From Henckelia pumila (taxonomy: Eukaryota > Streptophyta > Magnoliopsida > Lamiales > Gesneriaceae): a stretch of 64,000 bases of DNA. Where the stretch lies: assembly GCF_033568475.1 (NCBI RefSeq), contig NC_133123.1, positions 1,364,001 through 1,428,000 of the forward strand. The letters run 5' to 3'. Both the position numbers and the translations under genes were made by a program. Each line of letters opens with the position of its first letter. Positions within the stretch are counted from its first letter, which is position 1. This document shows, in pieces, positions 1 to 11,843 of this stretch. The notes beneath the pieces are model-generated. The model had not been told where the DNA came from. It did not search any database and saw only the letters and a list, made by a program, of their open reading frames with translations.

Positions 1-2
1 TG

Positions 3-158
3 CCCAAATCGGGAACCTTGAAAGGGCAAAACAGCTACGACATGAAGCATTGCCGGACTCGGAGAGCACTAGTTGTCGTACGTAGAATCAAGAATAGCTT
101 CGTGGAAACCTTCTTTAAGGAATTGAATGATGAAATGAGGTTACAGAGGCAAGAATAA
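3..158 (+). CDS. Possible C-terminal fragment of an unidentified gene, cut by the window edge
   Basis: An open frame runs from base 3 to a TAA at 156-158 (51 codons) with no start in view, so it would be the last part of a gene entering from the left. The encoded end is rich in Arg, Lys and Glu (for example the run ELNDEMRLQRQE before the stop). A second frame starting at base 2 is open to about base 82. No family is recognised. The following AT-rich stretch to about 420 looks like a 3' UTR converging on the minus-strand syntaxin gene. The fragment is too short to exclude chance. Confidence 0.3.
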   Translation, partial: PKSGTLKGQNSYDMKHCRTRRALVVVRRIKNSFVETFFKELNDEMRLQRQE

Positions 159-428
159 TTGAAGTCATACAAAGAAGTACTTAAGCGTGCGGGAGCTCTA
201 ACATATATAGGCTAGCCCATTATTATATAATTAGGACGTGTATCCTTATGTGTAAGTGTAACACTCAATGTACAAATGCATTAATTGTTCTCGACTTGTG
301 TTAGGTGTAATAGTCGCAAATATAATGAGCCAACAACAAAATTAGTCAGTATTGTAATTGGAAAAACAGATCAGTACTAATGCATGTCTGCTTATATTGA
401 TTTGCGGAAATTATATTATCCTTTTTTT

Positions 429-1355
429 CTAGTTGAACAAATCGCGCTCTGTTAGTAGAAGAGCGATGATGAGAGTCATAGTGATGACAAATGATACGCC
501 AATTGCTGTGTATGCCTGCCGTCTTGTCTCTCTCTCGTAATCCTTCACATGTCCTTTTGCTGCAGGCGGCGCCGGCAAGAAGTTCTCCACGGGGCTCGGT
601 GGGCCACCAACGGCGGTAAGGCCGCGGCCACTGGGCACCTCCACTGGTGCAGCCATGCCCAATAATATTTGGTGCAAGCTCATCAAGCACTTACGGATCT
701 CTCTCATTGCATCACGCCTTTCATGAATCTCCACCACAGCGTCCAGGACAGCGCCTCTCCCATGTTCTTGCATGGCTAGGAGGAGAGAATTGTCGGATCC
801 TTCGTTTAAAATCAATTGGTCGATTGCATCTTCCGTCGCTTTCTCTCCAGTGATCGCAAGGTATCTTCCCTCGATCACTTGCTTCTGTTCGATTTCCATT
901 TGAGATCTGAGCGTCTGGAAGTTTCGCATCATGAGTTTCAGGCTCTCACCTAGCCCGGTTAGCATGGAGGCCCGAGAGATGTCGTCCTTGGAAGTTGGCC
1001 CGCTTCCGGGCAGCTTCCTCAGAGCGGCATTGGCCCGAACAAGAGCGTCGAATTTCTTGTTGATTTGTTTGGCTAGCTTGAGAAGGTGATCCAGATCCAT
1101 GTTCGTTCGGCTCCGCAGATCCTTCATGATTTTCGCAGTACGTGCTGTTTTGATGTTTTCGTGGGATTCTTTGAGGCTGTTATGGATCTTCTCCACATTC
1201 TTGATGTCCTCCTTCACGTTATCCACATCATTTGTGAACCTCTCGAGTGTATACGGGTCGATTCCACGGCCCGACTCGACATTGTTCAGGTTTCCATGTT
1301 GGTTAACGCTCTGTTCCACGTAAATCTTGAAGGAACCGTTGAACGAATTGTTCAT
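429..1355 (-). CDS. Divergent SYP1-type syntaxin (Qa-SNARE-like) with an incomplete SNARE motif
   Basis: This is a single-exon gene of 308 aa. Plant SYP1 syntaxins are plasma-membrane or cell-plate Qa-SNAREs that drive vesicle fusion. The ATG at 1353-1355 gives MNNSFNGSF, matching the family's usual start; five upstream codons are open but lack an ATG. The Habc region (about 25-150) has family motifs such as KDLRSR and LRKLPGSGP. The tail from QEHGRGAVLD to SLHQILLGMA (about 200-236) matches the first half of the SNARE motif. Residues 237-268 are a Pro/Gly/Ala-rich stretch (PSGRGLTAVGGPPSP) where the second half and the 0-layer Gln should be. A hydrophobic anchor (281-302) and a short tail follow. 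The total length is normal, so the segment is replaced rather than deleted. It may be a neofunctionalised or non-fusogenic syntaxin, or a decaying copy. Confidence 0.8.
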   Translation of the reverse strand: MNNSFNGSFKIYVEQSVNQHGNLNNVESGRGIDPYTLERFTNDVDNVKEDIKNVEKIHNSLKESHENIKTARTAKIMKDLRSRTNMDLDHLLKLAKQINKKFDALVRANAALRKLPGSGPTSKDDISRASMLTGLGESLKLMMRNFQTLRSQMEIEQKQVIEGRYLAITGEKATEDAIDQLILNEGSDNSLLLAMQEHGRGAVLDAVVEIHERRDAMREIRKCLMSLHQILLGMAAPVEVPSGRGLTAVGGPPSPVENFLPAPPAAKGHVKDYERETRRQAYTAIGVSFVITMTLIIALLLTERDLFN

Positions 1356-2134
1356 TTTGGTGAACTTCAAGATCTTGGGAATGGGATGATTATGGGGCAG
1401 TGAAGGGAGATTTTTTGTCGATCTTTTATCTCAGCCCGTGAGACTCCAGTTTATCTGTGGCGTCGTCCTCTTCACCCACTGTGAAGAGGATTTGGGAACA
1501 AAGTATGGGAATGGGAAATTAGCATAGACATTTAAATCCTCGTTGCCAGGTTCTACAGTTTGCATGGGAAACCAAAAAATGGGTTTTGAATTAATGGTTG
1601 AAATTAAGACAAACTATGGAGAAGAAGGATTTGCCACTGGTAATCTGAAAACAGCATAACCAAGCTTTTGTCCATGTCAGAAAACAAGACCCCATTTTGT
1701 TGGTGGATTTGTAATTTTTAGTCAGAGGCCACTAAGTCTACGTGGCAATGCCATTTTGATTACCGTTAAATTTTTGTGGTAGATTAGTTAAGGAATTAAT
1801 GTGGATTGTGTAGATTGTATTCCTTTGTTTATTGCCACTAATGTTCGAACTGATATAATTTGTCAATGTTATTGGAATGTATTTTACTTCCAAAAAAAAA
1901 AAGATTTTTAATCTAGATAAATAAATACAATTACCCTGTCAAATCACTGACTACATCTAGCGAAGCTCATTAAACCATTACTCAGGACTGAAAAAATAAG
2001 TTCACATTATGTGCATTGCTACCTGCGAAACTAACACTAATGGTCATGCAAAAAGCCAAGTCTCCATCCTATTTTTTTTTGTTTTTATATATATATATAT
2101 ACATAGCTCGGAGGAAGCTCCAAGCTAAAGTTAG
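1356..2134. other. Intergenic region between syntaxin and VAL3-like genes
   Basis: This interval holds the promoter and 5' UTR of the syntaxin gene (transcribed leftwards) and the 3' flank of the VAL3-like gene. A short A tract lies near 1892-1904 and a (TA)n microsatellite near 2088-2101. I see no gene. Confidence 0.6.
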
Positions 2135-5100
2135 TCAGTTTTCTTGATTACCTCCATCAGCGGCTAAACAACTAATCAGATTTGCATCACCAATACCATC
2201 TTGTTGCATCCGTGTCCTGACTAAATTTCCAATGCCTGAGCCTGATGGCATCTGCTGTATGAAAAATTTCCCTGTGGCCTGTGGGTGCAACTGTTTTGTT
2301 GTTCCAGACTCCGAAACAGGCGAAAGGTCTTCCTCTCGCTCCGGCTGAATATTAAGGTCTATTTGACCTTTCAACGGCGAGGGTGAAGATTTTTGCTTGT
2401 CATGATAGTCAAGACAGACTATCTTGCTCACCTCTCCCCGAGTCGGAGTAATGTTTCCGGCTTCAGTGACAGTGTGTGTGTCAACGTTGTGCACTTGTTC
2501 AGGTGATTGTTGCTGCTGTGACTTCTGGGATGCAGATTCACCAACTGCTTCCAGTTGATGCTTCACATACTTCTCCATCAAAGTTCGAAAACGATGTTTT
2601 AATGAACTGCAGATGGCGCAATCACACGATTGTGCGTGCTTAGAGCCGTCCTCAGTGGGAAACCGTGGGTGCTTTGACCCGGAGTGCGATGAAGCTGAAA
2701 TGCCCTCATCATCTCCTTGGATGGCCAAATTAGCAAGATTATCGAGTCTTTCCTGAGTGACAAACATATCTGCATACTTTTTGGTGATGTCACTTTTCTT
2801 TGAAGAAACTAGATGACATCAAGAAAACAATATGTAAATGCAAGAAAAATAGGAGAATATAATACTATGGCAAGTTCAGAGAGAAAAGTTGCACCTTTGT
2901 CGATGGCAGGCAAAATATCTTCCAGCTTTTCTACAGCTAATTCTTCCGCATCCGAACATCCAGATCTGATGGATAAAAGATGGAAAGAAAGTATGGAACC
3001 CGTAAACTCGCTAAGACAGGTAAACGTTAGTTGAAAAGCTCCTTGAACTAAATTCGGTGGATTTTATGTTTTACAGAAGGAACTCTAAGACAAGACAACA
3101 TCAACTGAAAAGTCCAAAGCGACCTTCTTCCTTGGAACTTGGTCTGATGTATTTGTATGTCACCGAGAGCTGGGGTAGTAAAAACTAGGGCACGGGTTTA
3201 GAAACTGCGGTACTGGTGTAGAATAACCGTTATAAAATAATTGTAACAATGTAAACAAATACAAAAAGTAGAAAAAAGCTAAAAAAAAAGTTCAAAATGA
3301 AAAGGAACAGATGAATCATTCTTTAGCAAACCAAACATCGACTCAGCATTGTAGTATATGACCAGAAAGTTCAAGGTCACAATTGAAATGGAAATCAACC
3401 ATACCTATCAAGGTCCCATACGTTCTCTGAACAGATCCATCCAGATGGAAGAAGAGCATCTTCCGGAACTTTACGCCACTTAAAACAGTCCTCACATTGA
3501 ACCCACTGTATCTTTTTGCTGAGAAACCAAAGGACTCAATTTTAGCATCCTCTGGACATGAATGTACACATGCGTGTGAATGCAGATGAGTGAGAGAGAA
3601 TGTTTTACACCAATAAAAAGGAACGCACCCAAAAGGATCTGTTGCCGGTATAGTTGGCCTTCCAATAACTGGTGCAGTTTCCTAAAGAGAGAATCCTATG
3701 AGGATGCTGGAGAAGAAAATAAATGAAATGAAAGAAAAATAACGTTTATGCGTGATTATCAGTCTTGCTCATCCGGCCAAGCAGGATGGCCACAGTTGAT
3801 CATCAAACATCTAAAACTTGTCCCCGCACAAATTTACAGGAAGGCATACTTCAGAACTGGAGATTATGGTAGAGATACTGCAGGTTAAATCAAAACTTCC
3901 CATGTGAAGCTCACTTTTTTTCCCTATTTAGGATGTGGTATTGCCAGACCCTCCTTGTATCCTACAATGCCATCTCACGACCCAACCCCCACAAAAAAGA
4001 AAAGAAAATTAAAAAGAAATAGGATGTGGTATTGCATGATCCTCCATGTATCCTGCAATGCCATCTCACGAGAAAATGCAAGGGCAATTTGCAATTATCA
4101 CCCACCCACGTGAAATATTAAAAAAGCATTAAAACCCAATGATAAATAAAAGATCTTTTATCAACCACGTGTTTTCAAAATCACACGTTTACACCATTTG
4201 CAAGGAGTTTACGCCAGATTTTTTAACACAGGGTTTTAAAAGACCATTAATTTTATATAAGGGGTTGCGTATTATTTTGGATTTTCACATGGCTGCTGAA
4301 TGCTATTCGCCCACAAGAGATGCAGCTCGTCAGAATCTCAACAAGTACCTACAAGTAAACGAAGAACGACACCACGATACCAAACAAACTGATAGCTATA
4401 TCCTAAGCAGCAACGGAAATTTTACAAACAAGAATCGTGGTACCTCGAATTCTTCAAATTCACACCCTTCCACAACAAAAACCGAGGGAACAATTTTAGC
4501 AGGTGGGCGCATCAATCCTTGAGCTTCATCCATGCTGAGCTTGAGCTCTATGTCATTCTCAATTCTAAGGCGCTTACACTTTGAGACCAAAATGCTCCCC
4601 TTCCCCTTGCTGCTATAAAGAGGCTTAGTTTCATGTATTTCAGAAGTGGTGCTTCCTATATCTGCCTCAGAAATATGGTAGATCGGCTGGAAGCTACTAG
4701 GCGATTTACCCTTCATGTGGCCGTTTACTGTAATCCCTTCCACACATTTATTGTTAGCTCGACAGTTCTCTGGCATAAAAGCATTATTTCCTTTTATAAC
4801 AGCTCCATCTCCCTTTGAACATAAAAGCAAAACTGAACTCAATAATGATGAATGTACGTAAACAATAAATAGGAAATATTTATATTTAACTGATGTTAGT
4901 ATGAATGCATACGAAAATACAATTAGGTATGAATTTACAGGTGGATCTTTCTCCATCCAAGAGATCAAATAAATAAATATATATCAGCTTGCAATGCAGA
5001 AAGCATACTCATACAACAAGATACCCAGGAGTTGTTTCAAATATTTGTAAATGTCATATTATGTACAACCCCAAATTGTAGACAAGTATGTTTTAAAAGA

Positions 5101-8100
5101 TAATAAATAAATAAAATAGTAATACTTGCGTATCTTTGTTAAATTGTGTTTATTTATTCATGACAAGATTAAAATTTTGCATGAAATATATTTTGGTACG
5201 AATATTCAATTAAGACATTATATTGTTTGATTGAAGGATAAACCTGATCTGGTGATGGAACACTTGAAGACTTTCTGCCACCCATGACCAACATTCCTTC
5301 AGGTTCCAGTCTACTAAATGTTACTGCCAAGAAATATCATGAATGATTTTGCAAATGAGCAAAGGAAAGATTAAATAATATGCTCGATCAAAATGCAAGA
5401 CACAGTGGTGCTAATTAATTACCAACATCACCAGCCTGCAGTCTTAAAGATTGTATACAGGGAGTGATTCCTTCCAGGACATACATTCTGCTATTATTGT
5501 TTGGCCAGAATCGAAACTGAAATACCCATTCCTTTCCCTTCACATCCAATACTTTCAAAGGTAAACCTTCTGGCTGAGCAATTGATGGAAAATAGGCCTG
5601 TCTCACAGCAAATGAAGCACCTTCTTTCAGTTCTCAAATTTTCAAAACTAGGAAAGATCGTTCACAAATCGAAATGAAAGTTATACCAGGTGAAGGATGC
5701 AACACAACGACCTCATATCAAATCAAGCTAAAAGTACCACAGGCTATAATACAATCAAAAAATGAAAAATTCTTAGTCTTGACCTGCCCTTTGCTTCCAT
5801 TTACGGGGAAACAATTTAAGGGGAAAAAATTACAAACGAAAGACAGGAGCTGCATTGAAAGATGGATTTCTTCTCTCAAGTGACAAATGTCTTCCTTGTT
5901 AATGCGATACCATTACTGAGATGATACCAATTCATACAGTCAAAAAGAAACCTCACAACACGAATTTAACAATACAAAAGAAAGCGCACTCATATAACAC
6001 ATCATCTCCTCATATAACGCATGATATGTCTGATTTCTAATATATAAGTCCCTATACGCCAACATTTAAGCTTGATAGCCGTCTTCAGAGGAATCTACTG
6101 AGTTTTTGTGACACCCGCTACGTGCCTTATCTTGACTCAAAAATCAAACCACAAAGCGAACTCAAACATTTACACGTGTATGCAACTACAAATAGCAAAA
6201 CAGAGAAAAACAAAAAGTATGTTTTATCAGAACGGTTCCTACATAAGACAGGAGGGCTCACCTCTGCACACTTTTTTGGCAGCACTAGGCGGCCGATACG
6301 TCCAGCATCACTAGCACTTAAAGTTTTCTCAAACAATGGAGTTATAACTGACTTTGAGCTAATGATAAATTAAGGCAAAATCAAGGGAAAGATCGGTGAA
6401 ATACCAAGTGCAATTGCCTAATAATATTCAAATGGAATTTAAGCAAGCATCACAGGGTATGCCACAGAGAAACTAGACTTCAAGAATTTAGTGATGATTA
6501 TTCTTGGGAAACAAAACTGTAACATGAACCCTCACGTTATAGGATACTAGCTTGAAATTTGTAGAAGTTCCTCCTCAGTTATTTGGGGTCGATACCGAGG
6601 AAGCAACTGATTTCTGCTCCGACCATCTCCTTGGACCTTGCAATTACGAACCTGAGTCTCACCACATGAATCCATTCGATAGTGACTGCCAACCTGCTTG
6701 ACCACCGGAATTGAAAGGGTCTGTGGTGTTGAAAAAGTTGCAGAAAGCTGGCCAGTATCATCTAATTCGGTTTTGGAGGAAGACGCAGTGGTTAAACTGA
6801 AATTTGAAGAATCATCTTTGGGAAATATTGTTGGCTGGATATTATTTATGGAGAGATATGGATGCTCTTTCGGATTAAGAGCTGCAGCAAGACAAAAACA
6901 TAACTGAGAGACAGAAAATTTTCATGCAAAATCAGGAAGTGACAGGAAATAAGAAGTTCTCGATAGTCCAATTTATTTACCAGCATGCCCATTCTGAAAC
7001 GTGTCAAATGGGCCAACTCTGAACTTTCCATTAAAACATCTTTCATCGGGAAATTCTCGTTTTTTATCTGGTGAAGCAGCAGGTAATCTCTCAGAAGTGC
7101 CAAACAAATCAATACCACCTAATACATCAATTTCGAAGGGCGTTCTTGTTTGTGCATCAGATTGGATATTAGACTCCTTGAACAAACTGGGTGCAAGTCT
7201 CCATGGTACTGGGCCCGAGCCAACTATGGAACCCAATGCTTTCACCGAGAAATCCTTCCTTCTTTCAAATTGTGAAGGAAGGTATTGTGAAGGTGGCGGC
7301 CATGCTGGATTTGGAGTCTGGAAGAACGGGAATGAAAAGGTTATGTCCCTGAACGTAATAACTAAAAGATATGAAAGACAACAACCTAGTTTGATGAAGC
7401 ATGATATATTCCTCCAGTGGTTATATTAAACTTCAGCTTTCCAAAATGGTCGGTTTAACTAAAGATTGTTCTGGGTTTTTCAATTTATCAAAGGTTTTAT
7501 GCAACATCCATCGATATAATAAAATTCAACCACGAAAAAAGTGAACATAATCCTATCTTGAGAAATAAAAACACTAAATAAAGAATCATATAACTCTTAC
7601 CAAAACAAAACTTTTCCTTGCACACGTTAGGCATTCTATCCCTCCAGCATCCAAGAGTACAAACATATGGAACGACACTATACAACCACAATGTATTTGC
7701 TGCAATGAGGATTTGGCATTCAATATTTACACATTCTCAGAAATTTCTATGAAAAAGGAAACAAGAACTTCAACTTATACACACCAGAAAATGAGAATCT
7801 TCTACAAAAATCTTGGTAAAACCTAAAGCTACCTTACCTTTCCACAAGATTCACAGCATCTCCAACCAGAAGTGCTTGAGTGAAAAGCCTCACAAAATTT
7901 TCCTTCCTCGTAAGCAGAACTACATTTCAATTAAATTACATCAATTTTCAAAGAAACTAAATAATAAGAAGAAGCAGCTTCCACAAGTACAATGAGAGAA
8001 GAAAGTATGATTCAAAAGTCAAAACCTAGCTTAAATTTCAATTCCTAGCAGATGTTCCAATATTTGGGAAAATCAAATCAACAACTAAGTGACAGATTAC

Positions 8101-8912
8101 ACACAGACACACACGCAGATGGTGCATCATAAAAATTTATACAATACCTGTAACTCTTACGTTTTCAATTAATTTATTCTGGACGCCAACCCTAAGTTGT
8201 TAGCAAATGAACAGAATATTCCAAATTAATTCTTTCAAACAACAAGAGTCGGGTACACAACGCAGTTAACAAAAACTAAAGTAAATCAATTCTAAAAGTT
8301 TGATGCCAAATTAACTGTGCTGACACCAAACTGCAACATTCAATTACTAAAATCCGCATTCTACATTGTTATATATTCAATGCAGATTTCCAAACTCGAA
8401 GCTTGGACTCCTGACCATCCTACAGCCACGTAGACATAAAAAAAAATTCAAATTAACAATGCACGTTCCAAAGTTTCATACTTTTTCTCCTTCTGAAGCT
8501 CAAAACTCGTTTTCCAATCCTGAAATGCCTCGTTAAAGTGTAAACGTAACCACCAAAGGATGGATGACATAGCATAACATTCCAAATCCAAAACACCTTA
8601 AAGTAGTTGACTACCAGAAACCAAAAAATCCAGAAAATGCTATAGTTAAGCTAACTACTCAAACACCACCCCACCACCAAAAGAAATGCTCAACGAAATG
8701 AAACAAAAAAAGCATCAAATTTAAAATGTTGCAAGGAAATTGAGAAGTCAGGCAAACAAAAGACAGAAAAAGGAAAGTCATTTATCATACGCGCAACGAT
8801 CGCATAAGTGGGCGTACTCGCCGGTACGGCGACGCCAACCGTTTCTCCAGTTCTCAGATGCCTCTTTGCAGTTTGAGTTGAAGCAAACCTTCTTCGACAA
8901 AGAAGAAGACAT
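2135..8912 (-). CDS. VAL3: VAL3-type B3 transcription repressor (PHD-like, B3, CW, EAR-like)
   Basis: Thirteen exons in transcript order: 8791-8912, 7838-7919, 7601-7699, 6981-7317, 6548-6881, 6262-6358, 5423-5597, 5244-5323, 4444-4812, 3629-3681, 3405-3518, 2895-2965, 2135-2808. All phases agree and give 868 aa. VAL proteins bind RY elements and recruit Polycomb to silence seed-maturation genes. The PHD-like Cys/His domain is at about 9-95 ([31 protein letters not shown]). The B3 domain spans about 333-440 ([35 protein letters not shown]). The CW zinc finger is at about 585-620 ([14 protein letters not shown]). A CDCAIC cluster lies near 706 and an EAR-like IDLNIQP near 795. The N-terminus and the [10 protein letters not shown] context fit the VAL3 clade best. 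Oddities: the usual MGFRKA at the B3 end reads MGGRKS, and only one of two CxCxxC clusters remains. Confidence 0.93.
3930..4071. repeat. Direct duplication in a VAL3-like intron
   Basis: Two copies of about 51 bp, at 3930-3980 and 4021-4071, each run from GGATGTGGTATTGC to CAATGCCATCTCACGA. They lie about 91 bp apart with a few substitutions. An A-rich spacer separates them. They sit in the intron between the exons at 4444-4812 and 3629-3681. Confidence 0.75.
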
Positions 8913-11843
8913 CACGAAATAGGGCCCTAACCAGAAACTAAGAGATTAAAGGACTTCCTCCTGAAAATAGCCAAAAGAAGGAATTTTTTTGCACTCCGAG
9001 ACAAACCCATCGTTAAATATTCATGCTCAGGCGTAAAAAAACTCGAATTGAAATGCAAAACCCTAGATTCAACTAGAGTTCAATGACAACATGAAAAAGA
9101 AATGAAATTAATCGGAGGGAAGAGGGCCGGAAACTGGGATAGTAGAATGGAATGATGGATTATAGGGAGAAACGGAGAGTATAACAAAATATTACAGCAT
9201 AGCATTCTTTCTAAATGTATCATAAAGAGAGTGGGGCCGCGGACCAGCTGCTTTATGCTACCTGGCGTCGTCGTTTTTCTCCTTTATTTCTGCACTGACG
9301 CCAGTCGCTCTCGTTCATGCCATTTCTCAAAGCTTTTCCCATTTACATCCATAAATTGAACTTTCCAAAGCTTGCTTTTACATCCCTAGAATTAGTAGTA
9401 GAACACAACAGAACCCAACCGCACAAACAAATTTTTCTATTGATATTACTTATATACAACTCTTTGAATTATTATAAATAATGCTCCAACATCCAAAGCT
9501 CATCCTACTAGAACAAGTAATTATATTTTATAGCTCCAACAAAGTGTTTTTTATCATAACGATATTATTAAGTTTTAAAAATCTTGTTTTTCTGTTCTTC
9601 TTAGTCGATGAGCACCGATCGCTTTCTATACCCAAGCACCAGGGTCCAGGGGTTCGAATATTATATCTTTTTTTTATAAGAATATATATTTATTACTGTT
9701 ATTAAATAATAAGAGGGTGTTAGCAAAAAACAGTCTTTTGTATTTTTTAAGTGAATTTTCAAAATTGTCCTTGCTTTTATCAATAAGGAAACTTTTATTC
9801 AAAGAATAAAATTGACGGTTATCTTCCCATTTTTCCTTTTTTTTGGGTTTTGTTTGGACATATATTTATAAAACTATTTTTTAAAAAAATTTATAAAATG
9901 TTTTAAAAGTTGGTTTAAGAATAAATATGTGTTTTGACAATTATTTTATAAAAATATTTAAACATCACAAAAATAATATTGTTCATTTTTGTCTACCATA
10001 ATTCTATAATAAAATATTTAAAAACACCTCTCAAATATTCTTTAAAAAATTTACTAATCGATTTGATATGGCAATGAAATCTTTTTAAAAAATTCCATAA
10101 AAACTCTTTAACATTTGTCATTTACACTACATTAAGTCCACTTTTGGTTTGAATTTTCTTCAAATTTTGATTTGCATCACCTGATTCAATCTCTCACAAT
10201 CTATACATTCTTTTGAATTCTTTTTCTATCTCGACCGATCAATATAATCCCCGCGATCAGCATGTTAATGTGTATCCATAAAAAAAATTAAAAAAAAAAT
10301 TGTATGTGTGTGTGTGAATGCACGTGTATAGGTTTACAATTAAACGAAAGAGTGATTACCAACAAAAATATAACAAAAAGTACACGATGTAATATTCTAA
10401 TGATGAGATTATTTAAAACATTAAAATTAAAGAAATAATTAAATTCATGGTGTAAGTAGTATGGCTTTAATATGTTTATCAACATTCTAATTTCGGTAGT
10501 CGAAATATATTAATAGAATTTTGACACGTACTTCATTTGACTTGGACTTTACAACACTTGTTAAAAAATCAGACGACGCTCAATTGGCATGCTGTATAAT
10601 CTCCTTGACACGAGCAAAGAATGACATTACTCAACCGAATCACCAGAGACGGGTGTGTCGCGACTTAAAAAATATATTAAATGCTTGGTTTTTATATTTG
10701 GGTAGTGTTATTTACACTTCATATTTTGTTAAATACACTCAATTTTTAATTTTACAATTAATATATTTTTGTATTAGCATTTTTCAAATAAAAAAAAACC
10801 AAAGAAACACATATTAATTTTAATATTTATTGTTTATCTATATAATATAAATTGAGTTCGAATAATATATTTATATCATAAAAATTATGTTGTTAATAAA
10901 CTAAAGATATTTAAAAAATAAAATTATAAAATAACATAGAAATTTGAATTTAGTCTTAAATTTTAAAATTATTTATACTTTATAGCAAACTCTAATAAAT
11001 TTTTGATTAAATCAAAATTTATACATCCAATTTTATTTTTCATTTTGAAAAAAATTGATTAATATTTTATATATCATAATAAAATTTGAGATAATGTATA
11101 AATAAGATTTACTTTTAATATCAAAATAAAGTATTTATTATTTAATATTTTATTTATATACGACTAAATATGTGAAATTTTTTAAAATTATTAAAATTTT
11201 AGTTAAAAACAAAACCTATTATATTAGAGTTTTTTTAAGGTAAATCAAAATCTATTATATAAAAAATGATATTATAAGGGTGTATTTGTCTAATATTATA
11301 TTAATTAAGGTGGAGTATTATTAACACATTTTGGAGTGTGAATAACACTCCCCATTATATTTATATAGTTGGCATATGCATATTATATAATTAAAACAGC
11401 CCGTAACCTTGTTCACTGAAGTTGAAATTCTATTTCACGATTTGGTGGTGCTGACTGTTGAGACCTGAATTCGACACCTGCTCTCTTATCCAGCTAATAT
11501 CAATGGCCAGCTTAGGAACAAACTGCTAGAACATGAAATGATAACATGTAACTTAAGCTTAATATATAAGGATTCTGCAGATTTGGATTGGACTCGGGAC
11601 CTGCCAAGCATCATCCATCCATGACCTCTAAAATTCCGGAACTAGAAGGGGGGAATGAAGAAGTTGAAGGTGTCACGGGAACTGAACACCATTATAAATA
11701 TAAAATAAAACACACACACACACACACAGACACACACAAACACACAAAATAGTACAAAAACCTGAGAACCAGCACACTCTGAAGGTACAGGTAGCTCACA
11801 CCCCACTTCACCAGCTTAACTTAAACATGAACGGATTCGACTG
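8913..11843. other. Intergenic region between VAL3-like and APC4 genes
   Basis: About 8913-9250 is probably the 5' UTR and proximal promoter of the VAL3-like gene. The rest, roughly 9400-11450, is very AT-rich with no sustained coding signal; a short GT repeat lies near 10305-10317. About 11400-11843 probably holds the APC4 3' UTR, with a CA repeat near 11709-11750. I see no additional gene. Confidence 0.6.

Noticed and set aside
1356-1370. Five-codon upstream extension of the syntaxin frame
   Set aside because: It would need TTG as a start. The ATG at 1353-1355 gives the family's normal N-terminus.
7318-7345. Longer VAL3-like exon starting nearer to 7345
   Set aside because: That acceptor gives the wrong phase after the preceding exon. 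The acceptor before 7317 restores phase and yields TPNPAWPPP directly after RKSFVL.
9600-9665. tRNA gene suggested by GGGGTTCGAATAT
   Set aside because: There is no matching A box or cloverleaf. At most it is an old tRNA-derived fragment.
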